A stretch of 64,000 bases of DNA from positions 186,001 through 250,000 of the forward strand of contig NZ_SHKR01000019.1 of assembly GCF_004217145.1 (NCBI RefSeq). The letters run 5' to 3'. The notes beneath the pieces were generated by a model. That model was not told where the DNA came from. It saw nothing but the letters and a program-made list of their open reading frames with translations, and made no database searches. The DNA is from Kribbella rubisoli (GTDB lineage: Bacteria; Actinomycetota; Actinomycetes; Propionibacteriales; Kribbellaceae). Of the stretch, positions 51,264 through 62,630 are shown piece after piece (position 1 is the first letter of the stretch; each line of letters opens with the position of its first letter). The translations under genes and the position numbers were made by a program.

Positions 51264-51267
51264 CCCG

Positions 51268-52203
51268 TCATCCCTTCAGGGAGCCGACCATGGCTCCCTT
51301 GACGAAGTGCTTCTGCACGAACGGATAGACCAGCAACGGCGGGATCATGCCGATCACGATCAGCGAGTACTTCAGCTGCTGCTGCAACTCCTGCATCTGC
51401 AGCAGCTTGCTGGTGTCCTGCATCTGCGACGGGTCGACCTTGGACTGGATCAGGATCTGCCGCAGTACCACCTGCAGCGGGAACAGGTGCTCGTTGGTCA
51501 GGTAGATCAGCGCGTTGAAGAACGAGTTCCACTGCCCGACCGCGTAGAACAACAGGTTCACCGCGATGATCGGCTTGCTCAGCGGCAGCACGACCCGCCA
51601 GAAGAAGCTGAAGTCGCTGCAGCCGTCCACCTTCCCGGCCTCGACCAGCTCCTCCGGGATCGTCACCATGAAATAGGTCCGGGTGATGATCACGTTCCAG
51701 ACCGCCATCGCGGTCGGCAGGATGATCGCCCACCGCGTGTTCAGCAGTCCCAGCTGGTCGACCACCAGGTACGTCGGGATCAGGCCGCCGTTGAACATCA
51801 TCGTGAACACGAACGCGCCCATGATGAGGCCCTTGCCCGGCAGGCCCTTGCGCGACAGCGGGTACGCCGCCAGCAGCGTCAGGACCGTCGCCACCAGCGC
51901 GCCCGCGACCGCGTAGTACACCGAGTTGCCGAAGCTGCTGACGATCGCCTTGTAGTCGAAGATCGCCCGGTAGGCATCCAGCGTGAAGCCGACCGGCCAC
52001 AGCCAGACCTCGCCGGCCGACACCTTCCTGGTGTTGCTGACCGAGGCGCTGAGGACATAGACGAGCGGGTAGAGGATCGCCAGGCAGAACAGACCGAGCG
52101 CGGTGTAGATACACGCCATCGCGATCTTGTCGCCGCGGGTGTCCTGGATCGACGCGCCCACCGCCAGCCGCTGCTCGTCCGGCGGCAGAGTCCCGGCGCT
52201 CAT
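51268..52203 (-). CDS. carbohydrate ABC transporter permease, LplC-like
   Basis: A 311-residue permease of the MalG/LplC type. It has six helices, including a long periplasmic loop after GVFTLDAYRAIF-like VGFTLDAYRAIFDYK, and the EAA loop ELVEAGKVDGCSDFSFFWRV. The C-terminal PFVQKHFVKGAMVGSLKG is typical of LplC. Its ATG overlaps the TGA of the binding-protein gene (ATGA), and the next permease gene begins 4 bp after its stop, so the three are co-translated. Confidence 0.92.
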   Translation of the reverse strand: MSAGTLPPDEQRLAVGASIQDTRGDKIAMACIYTALGLFCLAILYPLVYVLSASVSNTRKVSAGEVWLWPVGFTLDAYRAIFDYKAIVSSFGNSVYYAVAGALVATVLTLLAAYPLSRKGLPGKGLIMGAFVFTMMFNGGLIPTYLVVDQLGLLNTRWAIILPTAMAVWNVIITRTYFMVTIPEELVEAGKVDGCSDFSFFWRVVLPLSKPIIAVNLLFYAVGQWNSFFNALIYLTNEHLFPLQVVLRQILIQSKVDPSQMQDTSKLLQMQELQQQLKYSLIVIGMIPPLLVYPFVQKHFVKGAMVGSLKG

Positions 52204-53951
52204 CCGTTATAGGTCTCGTAGGCGGCCTGCTGGAGCTCGAGATACGGCTTCACGCCGATCTTGCTCACCCGGTCCTTGTAGTCGTTCCAGGCGCCGTCGT
52301 CGTTCGGGTCGAGCTGGCCGGTGAGGAACTTCGCGAACGACTGGTTCACCTCACCCTTGAGGTTGGTCTTCAGCTCCGCCTCCTGCGCGGCCTGGTCCTG
52401 GTCCAGGGTGACCGGCGGGAACTGCATCTCCTGCGGCTGCTTCAGCGGGAAGAAGCGCTCCTTGGTCTGCTCGTAGAGCGGCTTCTCGAAGGTCAGGTCG
52501 CCCGGCAGCACCCGCTCGCCCAGCCGGAAGTCCTGCGAGCGGTACATCGGGTTGTCCTGACCCCAGTTGAGGTTCTTCTGCGAGTTCCAGGTCGCGTCGA
52601 ACCCGTACACCGCCTGCTTGCCGTTGATCCCGAGGTCGCCCTTCTTCGCCCACGCGAACTTCGGGCCGCCGTACCCGCGCAAGATCGCCTCCAGCTCGTA
52701 CTGCGCGTCGGCCCACTGCACCAGCAGGTCCGGCTTGGCGCACTTCTTGGTGATCACCAGGTGCGCCACCTCGACGCCGACGGTCAGGTAGTCCCAGGCG
52801 GCGTACTGGACGCCGTTCGGTCCCTTCAGCGGCGGGCAGGCCTCGTACTGGCGCCAGCGGGCGTTCGGGTCCTTCTGGTCGATGTCGAGGAAGTTGCCCC
52901 AGTAGTTCGACCGGGCGCCGCCGATCAGCGGTTTGCCCGGCGCGTTGCCGTAGCGCTTCAGCTGGTCCCCGTCGGCGGTGAAGACGTCGCGGCTGATCAG
53001 CCCTTCCTTGTAGAGGCCGTTCACGTACTTCAGGCCCTCGCGCCATTCGTCCTTGTCGAACGCGACGTCGACCTTGCCGTCCTTCACCACCAGCCACGGC
53101 TCGCCCGGATCGTAGAGGAAGGCGTTCATGAAGAACGGGTCGATCGGAGCCTCGTTGTAACCCGCGAACGGGATGGTCTTGCCGTTGCCGGCCAGGTCCG
53201 CCTTCTTGAAAGCACGCAGTACTTCGCGGAACTCGTCGGTGGTCTTCGGCATCGCCAGGCCGACCTGCTTGATCCAGTCGACGTTCAGCCAGCCGCGTCC
53301 GTCGATGGCCCGGCAGTGGAAGCAGTCGTTGATCCCCGGGAACGAGTAGATCTTCTTGTCCGGCGCCTGGATCAGCTTGCGGGTCTCCGGGTAGTCCTTC
53401 ATCGCCCCTTGCAGGTTCAGCGCATAGGCGTCGATGTGCTGGCCGACGTCGGTGAAGAGCCCTTGTGCGCCGTACAGGAAGAGCTGGGAGCGGGTGAACC
53501 CGATGCCGAGGAAGGCGTCCGGGATGTCGCCGGCCGCGATCATCGCGTTGACCTTGGTCATCACGTCGTCGTCGGTGCCGCCGATCTGGCTCCACTCGAT
53601 GTGCACACCGGTCTTCTGCTCGAGCCACTTCGTGAAGGCGTTGGTCTTCCAGTCGCCGATCGTCACGTCCTGCTTGACGACGATCTTGAACGTCACCTTC
53701 TCGGTGGTGAGGGGTTTCAGCGTGCGGGCGACCGGCCCGACGTACCCCTCCGGGTACTGCACGGTGGCCAGCTTCGGGCCGAGGGTCACGCTCGGGGCGG
53801 CCTCGCCGGCGCCCGCGGCCGCGGCACCGGCGTTGCTCTTGCCACTACACCCACTGAGCAGGCCGCCGCCGGCAGTCGCCGCGGTCAGGCCGAGTGCCCC
53901 CGCGATCAATGATCGACGGCTGACTCCAGGGCGCGCGTCATCGTTCGGCAT
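52200..53951 (-). CDS. Tat-exported lipoprotein solute-binding protein, LplA-like
   Basis: A 583-residue binding protein of a sugar/oligosaccharide importer. The N-terminus has a twin-arginine signal (S-R12-R13-S-L) and a lipobox ending LLSGC with C35 to be lipid-modified. The mature protein has an LplA-type two-lobe fold, with TPEYP-like VQYPEGYVGPVARTLKPL near the start and sugar-facing aromatic residues (for example FPGINDCFHCRA, GRGWLNVDWIKQVG). Length is typical for LplA-type proteins. AGGAGG precedes the ATG. Two LacI-type operator-like sites lie in the upstream region. Transported sugar unknown. Confidence 0.9.
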   Translation of the reverse strand: MPNDDARPGVSRRSLIAGALGLTAATAGGGLLSGCSGKSNAGAAAAGAGEAAPSVTLGPKLATVQYPEGYVGPVARTLKPLTTEKVTFKIVVKQDVTIGDWKTNAFTKWLEQKTGVHIEWSQIGGTDDDVMTKVNAMIAAGDIPDAFLGIGFTRSQLFLYGAQGLFTDVGQHIDAYALNLQGAMKDYPETRKLIQAPDKKIYSFPGINDCFHCRAIDGRGWLNVDWIKQVGLAMPKTTDEFREVLRAFKKADLAGNGKTIPFAGYNEAPIDPFFMNAFLYDPGEPWLVVKDGKVDVAFDKDEWREGLKYVNGLYKEGLISRDVFTADGDQLKRYGNAPGKPLIGGARSNYWGNFLDIDQKDPNARWRQYEACPPLKGPNGVQYAAWDYLTVGVEVAHLVITKKCAKPDLLVQWADAQYELEAILRGYGGPKFAWAKKGDLGINGKQAVYGFDATWNSQKNLNWGQDNPMYRSQDFRLGERVLPGDLTFEKPLYEQTKERFFPLKQPQEMQFPPVTLDQDQAAQEAELKTNLKGEVNQSFAKFLTGQLDPNDDGAWNDYKDRVSKIGVKPYLELQQAAYETYNG

Positions 53952-54043
53952 GGTTCCTCCTGGCGGCTGGTCGGAACAAAAGACGAAATATCCGAGAGCA
54001 ATATCCGATAGGATCTCGGATCTTTGCCCCGGAGAATGACATA

Positions 54044-54055
54044 GAAAGCGCTTGC
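54044..54055. promoter_or_regulatory. LacI/CcpA-type operator-like site upstream of the sugar importer
   Basis: GAAAGCGCTTGC is centred on the palindrome AAGCGCTT that LacI-family regulators commonly bind. It lies about 95 bp upstream of the binding-protein ATG on the minus strand. A matching regulator gene is not in the window. Confidence 0.5.
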
Positions 54056-54114
54056 ACGGAAGACCTCAACAGGCACTGACCGAGATCGGCCCATCACTGT
54101 CGGTATCTTGCGCG

Positions 54115-54126
54115 GCAAACGCTTAC
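54115..54126. promoter_or_regulatory. second LacI-type operator-like site
   Basis: GCAAACGCTTAC resembles the site at 54044-54055 on the opposite orientation (GTAAGCGTTTGC), 71 bp away. Two such sites could support looping or control the divergent NUDIX gene as well. Inference from pattern only. Confidence 0.4.
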
Positions 54127-54184
54127 CGCTTGCGTTACCCGATCAAACTTTCTTGCAGAAAGAAATCCTCGTCGCCCCGTTCTA

Positions 54185-54190
54185 TAGGGT
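54185..54190 (+). promoter_or_regulatory. -10 element of leaderless NUDIX transcript
   Basis: TAGGGT, 7 nt before the ATG at 54198, with no ribosome site. The block ATAGGGTGCTGGG here is the same as the one in front of the coaE start. Confidence 0.5.
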
Positions 54191-54197
54191 GCTGGGC

Positions 54198-54667
54198 ATG
54201 CCGACGCCGAAGTTCATCCTCGACCTCCGCACGAAGATCGGGCACGACCTGCTCTGGCTCACGGGTATCACCGGGGTCGTCCTCAACGACGCCGACGAGG
54301 TCCTGCTCGTGAAGCGCGCGGACAACGGCCGCTGGAGCCTGGTCGCCGGCATCCTCGAGCCCGGCGAGCAGCCGGCCGTCGGCCTGATCCGCGAGATCCA
54401 GGAGGAGACCGCCGTCGAGGCCGAGATCGAGCGCCTGGTCAGCCTGGAGTCACTCCCGCCGGCCAGCTACCCGAACGGCGATCAGGTCCAGTTCCTCGAC
54501 CTGTGCTTCCGGTGCCGCGCGCTGCGCGGTGAGCCGCGCGTCAACGACGACGAGTCACTCGACGTCCGCTGGTGGCCGCTGAACGACCTACCCGACCTGA
54601 CGGACCGGGAGCGGGCGTCCATCAAGAACGCCCTCTCCCCCGACCCGGCGCCGGTGTATGTAACCCC

Positions 54668-54671
<4 letters not shown>
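54198..54671 (+). CDS. NUDIX hydrolase
   Basis: A 157-residue NUDIX pyrophosphohydrolase. The NUDIX box runs from G51 to V73 (G-x5-E57-x7-R65-E66-x-x-E69-E70), with A72 in place of the usual glycine. It acts on nucleoside diphosphates linked to another moiety; substrate unknown. N-terminal residues (PKFILDLRTKIGHDLLW) form a helix seen in ADP-ribose/NADH-type relatives. Its TAG stop and that of polA overlap on the shared palindrome CTAG (54668-54671). The start is leaderless by spacing. Confidence 0.9.
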
Positions 54672-57397
<2,726 letters not shown>

Positions 57398-57403
57398 ACA
57401 CAG

Positions 57404-57409
57404 ACTCTA
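57404..57409 (-). promoter_or_regulatory. -10 element of leaderless polA transcript
   Basis: TAGAGT on the minus strand, 6 nt before the GTG at 57397, with no ribosome site. Confidence 0.5.
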
Positions 57410-57444
57410 GTGGGTCCCGTGGACAGTTCTGACACACTGCTTCC

Positions 57445-57864
57445 GTGACAGATGAAACGAACCTCGGCCCGGGTATGGGCATGGAGGGCACGCTCCTCCA
57501 GCTGATGGGAATCGTTGTCAGCGAAGCGTCCCCCGAATTGGTGGTCGCAACGATGCCCGTCAAGGGCAACACCCAGCCGTACGGTCTGCTCCACGGCGGC
57601 GCGTCCTGCGTGCTGGCCGAGAGCCTCGGCTCGATCGGCTCCGCGCTGCACGCGGCGACGTACGGGAAGGTCGCGGTCGGTGTCGACATCAACGCGACCC
57701 ACCACCGCGCGGTCCGCGAGGGAGTGGTCAAGGGCGTCGCGACCCCGATCTACCTCGGCCGTACGACGACGTCGTACGAAGTGATCGTCACCGACGAGCG
57801 GGACAAGCGGGTCTGCACCGCGCGGATCACTTGCCAGCTGATTCAGGCTCCGCCGGGGAGCTGA
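57445..57864 (+). CDS. PaaI-family hotdog thioesterase
   Basis: A 139-residue hotdog-fold acyl-CoA thioesterase of the PaaI/YdiI type. The hallmark QPYGLLHGGASCVLAESLGS helix with H-G-G and the catalytic acid E (AES), and the strand VAVGVDINATHHRAV, are intact; the final GRTTTSYEVIVTDERDKRVC strands close the fold. Substrate unknown; in other bacteria relatives act on aromatic or menaquinone-pathway CoA esters. GTG start. The last 38 bp overlap the convergent GNAT gene. Confidence 0.9.
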   Translation: MTDETNLGPGMGMEGTLLQLMGIVVSEASPELVVATMPVKGNTQPYGLLHGGASCVLAESLGSIGSALHAATYGKVAVGVDINATHHRAVREGVVKGVATPIYLGRTTTSYEVIVTDERDKRVCTARITCQLIQAPPGS

Positions 57865-58459
57865 CCACCGTGCCGCCGACGTTGCCGCCGACCGAGCCGC
57901 CGAGCTGGGCGCGGCGGGCGAAGGCGGAGCGGCGGGACGAGAGCAGGGCCAGCAGGTTCGGCGCGTGCTCGGCGGCGAGCCGGCGACGGACCGTGTGCGT
58001 GTTCGCGAACCGCAGTACGCCGGCCTGTCCGAGACCGAGGCGGGCCAGGAACCGGTTTGCCTCGCGGGCGATCGCGGGCGCGACGACGGCCAGGTGGGCG
58101 CAGCTCTCGTGCTCGGCCCAGGTGACCGCTTCCGCGATCAGGGCCTTGCCGAGACCGTGCCGGCGGGCGGAGTCGCTGACATGCAGGTACTCGACCGTGA
58201 CGGTGGTGTCCTCGTGCAGCGGGCTTACCGCCGTACGACGCAGGTAGGCCATGCCGTGGATGTCGCCGTCCAGCTCGACCACGAGCAGGCGGCCGAGCGG
58301 ATCGTCCAGATGCTTGCTGACGGCAACCTCGGCGGCGGCCGTCGACGGCGGCGCGGGCAACCTGGACGGCAGCCCGGCGGTGGTCAGCTCACGCCACAAC
58401 GCGACCAGGGCGCCGGCGTCACCCACGCGTGCGTCCCTCACCTCGATGGCTGCCACCAC
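57827..58459 (-). CDS. GNAT-family N-acetyltransferase
   Basis: A 210-residue GNAT acetyltransferase: IEVRDARVGDAGALVALWRE start, EYLHVSDSARRHGLGKALIA with the acetyl-CoA-binding R-x-x-G-x-[AG] loop, and HLAVVAPAIAREANRFLARL. A C-terminal stretch of about 60 residues (ALLSSRRSAFARRAQLGGSV to AGK) is additional and poor in structure. I choose the GTG at 58459 because AGGAGG lies 5 nt upstream; the first in-frame start at 58483 lacks one. The 3' end overlaps the thioesterase gene. Confidence 0.85.
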   Translation of the reverse strand: MVAAIEVRDARVGDAGALVALWRELTTAGLPSRLPAPPSTAAAEVAVSKHLDDPLGRLLVVELDGDIHGMAYLRRTAVSPLHEDTTVTVEYLHVSDSARRHGLGKALIAEAVTWAEHESCAHLAVVAPAIAREANRFLARLGLGQAGVLRFANTHTVRRRLAAEHAPNLLALLSSRRSAFARRAQLGGSVGGNVGGTVVSSPAEPESAGK

Positions 58460-58582
58460 AGCGACCTCCTGGGTCCGGTCCACCCCCGAGGTGAACGGAC
58501 GGGCCGATACGCTCGTCCTCGCGCAACAGTAGGCCCTCGGGGGTCACATGCAAAGCTGACCAGAGCTGTCGGAGGGACCAGT

Positions 58583-59323
58583 TTGTTCATCGGAATCGGG
58601 ACCGTCGTGAACGTCGCGACGGTGCTCGTCGGATCGGTACTCGGCGTACTCGTCGGACACCGGCTCAGTCACCGAACCAGGGACCTGGTCACCGACGCGA
58701 TCGGCCTGGTCACGCTGCTGATCGCGATCTCCTCGGCACTCACCGTCGGCGACAAGGCGCTCAGCGACGCGGTCGGTGACAGCGCCCCGGTGCTGATCGT
58801 GCTGGGCGCGATGCTGATCGGCGGGATCATCGGCTCACTGCTGCACATCGAGGAACGGCTGGAAGGTTTCGGCGCCTGGATGCAGCGCCGGTTCGACCGC
58901 GGCGAGGGCGAAGGGAAGTTCGTCGAAGGCTTCGTATCCGCGTCGATGGTGTTCTGCGTCGGCCCGCTGACGTTCCTCGGATCGCTGTCCGACGGGCTGG
59001 GGCGCGGCGCGGATCAGCTGTACCTGAAGGCGGTTCTCGACGGCTTCACCTCGATCGCCTTCGCCGCATCCTTCGGCTGGGGCGTCGCCGCGTCGGCTCT
59101 CGTCGTACTCGTCGTCCAGGGATCGATGACGGCTGTCGGCGCGCTGCTCGGCGACGTACTGCCTGACGCGCATGTGACCGCACTCGGCGCTACCGGCGGC
59201 GTGATGCTGATCGGCGTGGCGCTCAGGTTGCTGAAGCTGAAGCAGGTTGCGGTCGCCGACCTGCTACCGGCGTTGATCGTCGCGCCGCTGCTGGTTCAGT
59301 TGATCGTTGTCATCCGCAACTGA
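58583..59323 (+). CDS. DUF554 (YqgA-like) membrane protein
   Basis: A 246-residue integral membrane protein of the DUF554 family with about seven helices. It begins FIGIGTVVNVATVLVGSVLG, contains GAMLIGGIIGSLLHIEERLE and VSASMVFCVGPLTFLGSLSD, and repeats a G-x-x-x-G pattern in each half, typical of this family. Function is unknown; a small-solute transport role has been proposed for relatives. The start is an unusual TTG at 58583, supported by GGAGGG 6 nt upstream; there is no ATG or GTG nearby. Confidence 0.85.
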   Translation: MFIGIGTVVNVATVLVGSVLGVLVGHRLSHRTRDLVTDAIGLVTLLIAISSALTVGDKALSDAVGDSAPVLIVLGAMLIGGIIGSLLHIEERLEGFGAWMQRRFDRGEGEGKFVEGFVSASMVFCVGPLTFLGSLSDGLGRGADQLYLKAVLDGFTSIAFAASFGWGVAASALVVLVVQGSMTAVGALLGDVLPDAHVTALGATGGVMLIGVALRLLKLKQVAVADLLPALIVAPLLVQLIVVIRN

Positions 59324-59341
59324 ACCAGCAGCGACGAACTC

Positions 59342-60058
59342 TCAGTCCTCGCCCAGATAGGCCTTGCGGACCGAGTCGTTCACGAGCAGGTCGCTGCCGG
59401 AACCCGACAGCACGATCTTCCCGACCTCGAGCACGTAGCCGTAGTCGGCCCGCTTCAGCGCGGCCTGCGCGTTCTGCTCGACCAGCAGGATCGTCGTACC
59501 CTGCCGCTGCAGCTCGGTCACCGTGGACATGATCCGCTTCATCATGATCGGCGACAGACCCATCGACGGCTCGTCCAGCATCAGCAGCTTCGGCCGGCTC
59601 ATCATCGCCCGGCCCATCGCCAGCATCTGCTGCTCACCGCCGGAGAACGTGCCGGCCGGCTGCTTGCGCCGCTCCCCCAGGATCGGGAACAGCTCGTACG
59701 CCGCGTCCAGATCGGTCCGCACACCCGAGGGGTCCTTGCGGGCGAACGCGCCGAGCATCAGGTTCTCCTCGACCGACAGCCGGGGGAAGATCCGCCGGCC
59801 TTCCGGCGAGTGCGCCAGCCCACGCGCCACGATGTCGTGAGCGGCCACCTGCTCGATCCGCTCACCCTGGAACAGGACCTCGCCCGACGTCGGCCGGAGC
59901 AGCCCCGAGATCGTCCGCAGCGTGGTGGTCTTGCCTGCGCCGTTGGTGCCGATCAGCGACACCACCTGCCCCTGCTCCACACTGAAGCTGATCTTCTTCA
60001 CCGCAACGATCTTGCCGTAGGCAACTTCCAGGTCACGGACCTCGAGCATCGCGCTCAT
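59342..60058 (-). CDS. livF: branched-chain amino acid ABC transporter ATPase LivF
   Basis: A 238-residue ATPase of the Liv/HAAT importer. Walker A GTNGAGKTT, signature TFSGGEQQMLAMGRAMMSRP, Walker B LLMLDEPSMGLSP; the short length without the LivG C-terminal extension and the P-S-M-G-L segment mark it as LivF rather than LivG. ATG at 60058 overlaps the livG stop (ATGA). It is the last gene of the unit livH-livM-livG-livF; the periplasmic binding protein gene lies outside the window or elsewhere. Confidence 0.95.
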   Translation of the reverse strand: MSAMLEVRDLEVAYGKIVAVKKISFSVEQGQVVSLIGTNGAGKTTTLRTISGLLRPTSGEVLFQGERIEQVAAHDIVARGLAHSPEGRRIFPRLSVEENLMLGAFARKDPSGVRTDLDAAYELFPILGERRKQPAGTFSGGEQQMLAMGRAMMSRPKLLMLDEPSMGLSPIMMKRIMSTVTELQRQGTTILLVEQNAQAALKRADYGYVLEVGKIVLSGSGSDLLVNDSVRKAYLGED

Positions 60059-60921
60059 GGGGTCTCCTCCCCTTCGGCGGGGGCGTCCTGGAGGCGCTCC
60101 ACCTCTTCCTCGTCGTCCTCCTCGCCGGTGCCGATGTAGGCCTCGATCACCCGCGGGTCGGACTGCACCTCGTGCGGCGTGCCCTCGATCAGGGCCTCGC
60201 CGCGGACCAGGCAGAGCACCCGGTCGCAGAGGTTGAAGATGAACCGCATGTCGTGCTCGATCACCACGACCGACAGCCCCGAGTCCCGGATCTTGAAGAT
60301 CAGGTCACTGGCCTGCCGGGTCTCCAGCGGGTTCATACCGGCCGTCGGCTCGTCCAGCAGGATGAGCTTCGGGTCGGTGGCCAGCGCCCGCGCGATCTCG
60401 AGCCGGCGCTGGTCGCCGTACGGCATGTTCCGGGCGAGGTGCTCGGTCGACTTGCCAAGGCCCACGAACTCCAGGAGCTCCTGGGCGCGCGCCGTGGTGG
60501 CAGCCTCCTCGCGGCGGAACTTCGGCCCCCGCAGGACCGACGTGAGCGCGCCCGAGCTGGTCCGGCAGTACCGGCCGACCATCACGTTCTCGAGCGCGGT
60601 CATGTTGGCGAACAGGCGGATGTTCTGGAACGTCCGCGCCATCCCGGCCTTGACGACCGCCCGTGGCTTGGGCGGCAGCGGCGTACCGGAGAACCTGACC
60701 TGGCCGCTGGTCGGCTTGTAGAGGCCGGTGAGGCAGTTGAAGAAGGTCGTCTTGCCGGCCCCGTTCGGGCCGATCAGGCCGACGATCTCGCCTTCCCGGA
60801 CGGTCAGGTTGACGTCGTTGACCGCGAGCAGACCACCGAACCGCATGGTCACGCCAGTGGCCTCCAGCACCGCGGCGCCAGGTGCTCGCGCCGGAGCCGG
60901 GTTCGTTTCGGTGACGGTCAT
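60055..60921 (-). CDS. livG: branched-chain amino acid ABC transporter ATPase LivG
   Basis: A 288-residue ATPase. Walker A GPNGAGKTT, NIRLFANMTALENVMVG, signature region RNMPYGDQRRLEIARALATD, Walker B LILLDEPTAGMNP and the LivG-specific C-terminal IEGTPHEVQSDPRVIEAYIG are present. The final EEDDEEEVERLQDAPAEGEE is an acidic tail beyond the family norm. Its start overlaps the end of livM and its stop overlaps livF. Confidence 0.95.
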   Translation of the reverse strand: MTVTETNPAPARAPGAAVLEATGVTMRFGGLLAVNDVNLTVREGEIVGLIGPNGAGKTTFFNCLTGLYKPTSGQVRFSGTPLPPKPRAVVKAGMARTFQNIRLFANMTALENVMVGRYCRTSSGALTSVLRGPKFRREEAATTARAQELLEFVGLGKSTEHLARNMPYGDQRRLEIARALATDPKLILLDEPTAGMNPLETRQASDLIFKIRDSGLSVVVIEHDMRFIFNLCDRVLCLVRGEALIEGTPHEVQSDPRVIEAYIGTGEEDDEEEVERLQDAPAEGEETP

Positions 60922-62630
60922 TTCGCCTCCTCCACCAGTAGATGCTCATCGTCGATCTCGACGGCCAGCTGCTCGTCCTCTTCGTGGAACTCCAGCTGGC
61001 GGCGTCTGTTCGCGACCAGACCCTCGGGCCGGAACCGCATCATCAGCACCAGCAGCAGGCCGAACAGCAGCAGCCGGTACTCCGAGAAGAACCGCAGCTT
61101 CTCCGGCAGCAGCTTCAGGATCGTTGCACCCAGCAACACACCGGCGATGGTGCCCATACCGCCGAGCACGATCGCGGCCAGCAGGAACGCCGACTCCAGG
61201 AAGATGTACTGGTCCGGGCTGACCGCGCCGTCCTGGTGGGCCTTGATGGTGCCCGCCAGACCAGCCAGGAAGGCACCGACCGCGAACGCGAGCAGCTTCA
61301 GCCCGAACGTGTTCACGCCCATTGCCTCGGCCGCCTTCTCGTCCTCGCGGATCGCCACCCAGCCACGGCCGATCCGGCTGTTGTTCAGCCGGGAGAAGAC
61401 CAGGATGACGAACGCGGTCAGGACCAGCAGCAGGAAGTAGTAGTTCGAGAACCGGCCGAGCTCGATCCCGGCGACCGTGTGCACCTCACCGAAGTTGAAG
61501 CCGCCGATCTCCAGGTCCGGGATGCCGGGGACACCGTTCGGGCCGTTGGTCAGGTTCGGGCCGTTGTTGCCGTCCAGGTTGAACATCGAGAACCGGAAGA
61601 TCTCACCGAAGCCCAGCGTCACGATGGCCAGGTAGTCACCTGAGACCCGCAGGGTCGGCGTACCGATGATCAGACCCAGGGTCGCCGCGACGCCGGCACC
61701 GATCAGCATGACGACCAGGAACGGCGGCTTCCACCCGACGGTGGCGAACGCCGACGTCGACATGGTGGCGGCGACGTACGCACCGGACCCGAGGAACGCG
61801 ATGTACCCGAGGTCCAGCAGGCCGGCCAGACCGACCACGATGTTCAGGCCCATCGCGGTCGCCGCGAAGACCAGCACCTGGGTGGCGATCGACATGTTCG
61901 CGTCCGACCCGCCCTGGGTGAACGGGAACAGGAACGCCACCAGGAACGCCGACAGCGTGAGCACCTTGCGGTTGCGCTGGCTGACGTGGCCGATCCAGGT
62001 CAGCGACCCGGTCCGGAACAGTACGGTCACGAGTGCCGCGAGGAAGACCAGGCAGAGGATGAACGACCAGGCGTCCTCCAGGCCGAGCGCGTACGCCGCG
62101 ACGAACAGCACCGCGGCCATCAGGACCGCGATCGCGAGGATCTCGAACCAGGCCGGCAGTCGCGCTTCGCTCATGTCCCGCAAGTGCCGCAACGGCAGCA
62201 TCCAGGCGCTGACCAGGATCAGCACGGCGCCGACGAGCGAGACGTAAGCACCGGGGTTCACGTTGATCAGGCCGTCGGAGTCGGCCGTGATCGCGATCAC
62301 GACCAGCACCATGTACAGGGTGAGAGTCACGCCCAGTGCCCGCAGACCGGCGGTGGCGTCGAGCCACGCGCCCAGCTTGGTCAGCGGACCCTTCTCGGCC
62401 AGCAGCAGGACCAGCGCGACCACGGCAAGAATGATCGCCAGGATCTGCAGGCCGCCGGGATAGAAGTTGATCGACAGATCACCCAGGATCGAGCCGTCGT
62501 AGCTCCAGGACAGGAACGAGCCGACGATCACGAGCACCACCCCGGCCAGACCGAGCGGCCAGGCCAGCGGCTTGGCTTCCGGCTCGGCCGCGGTCCCCGG
62601 CTCCGCCGGAGGCGTCTTCACACCGGTCAT
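60918..62630 (-). CDS. livM: branched-chain amino acid ABC transporter permease LivM with long N-terminal membrane extension
   Basis: The LivM permease core occupies about residues 225-545: FAATAMGLNIVVGLAGLLDL, the EAA-like cytoplasmic loop RIGRGWVAIREDEKAAEAMG and GGMGTIAGVLLGATILKLLP. In front of it are about 220 additional residues with four to six hydrophobic helices (LAGVVLVIVGSFLSWSY, ILAIILAVVALVLLLAE, LTLYMVLVVIAITADS, VSLVGAVLILVSAWML). Typical LivM proteins are 320-425 residues; this has 570. ATG at 62630 overlaps the livH stop. Confidence 0.93.
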   Translation of the reverse strand: MTGVKTPPAEPGTAAEPEAKPLAWPLGLAGVVLVIVGSFLSWSYDGSILGDLSINFYPGGLQILAIILAVVALVLLLAEKGPLTKLGAWLDATAGLRALGVTLTLYMVLVVIAITADSDGLINVNPGAYVSLVGAVLILVSAWMLPLRHLRDMSEARLPAWFEILAIAVLMAAVLFVAAYALGLEDAWSFILCLVFLAALVTVLFRTGSLTWIGHVSQRNRKVLTLSAFLVAFLFPFTQGGSDANMSIATQVLVFAATAMGLNIVVGLAGLLDLGYIAFLGSGAYVAATMSTSAFATVGWKPPFLVVMLIGAGVAATLGLIIGTPTLRVSGDYLAIVTLGFGEIFRFSMFNLDGNNGPNLTNGPNGVPGIPDLEIGGFNFGEVHTVAGIELGRFSNYYFLLLVLTAFVILVFSRLNNSRIGRGWVAIREDEKAAEAMGVNTFGLKLLAFAVGAFLAGLAGTIKAHQDGAVSPDQYIFLESAFLLAAIVLGGMGTIAGVLLGATILKLLPEKLRFFSEYRLLLFGLLLVLMMRFRPEGLVANRRRQLEFHEEDEQLAVEIDDEHLLVEEAK

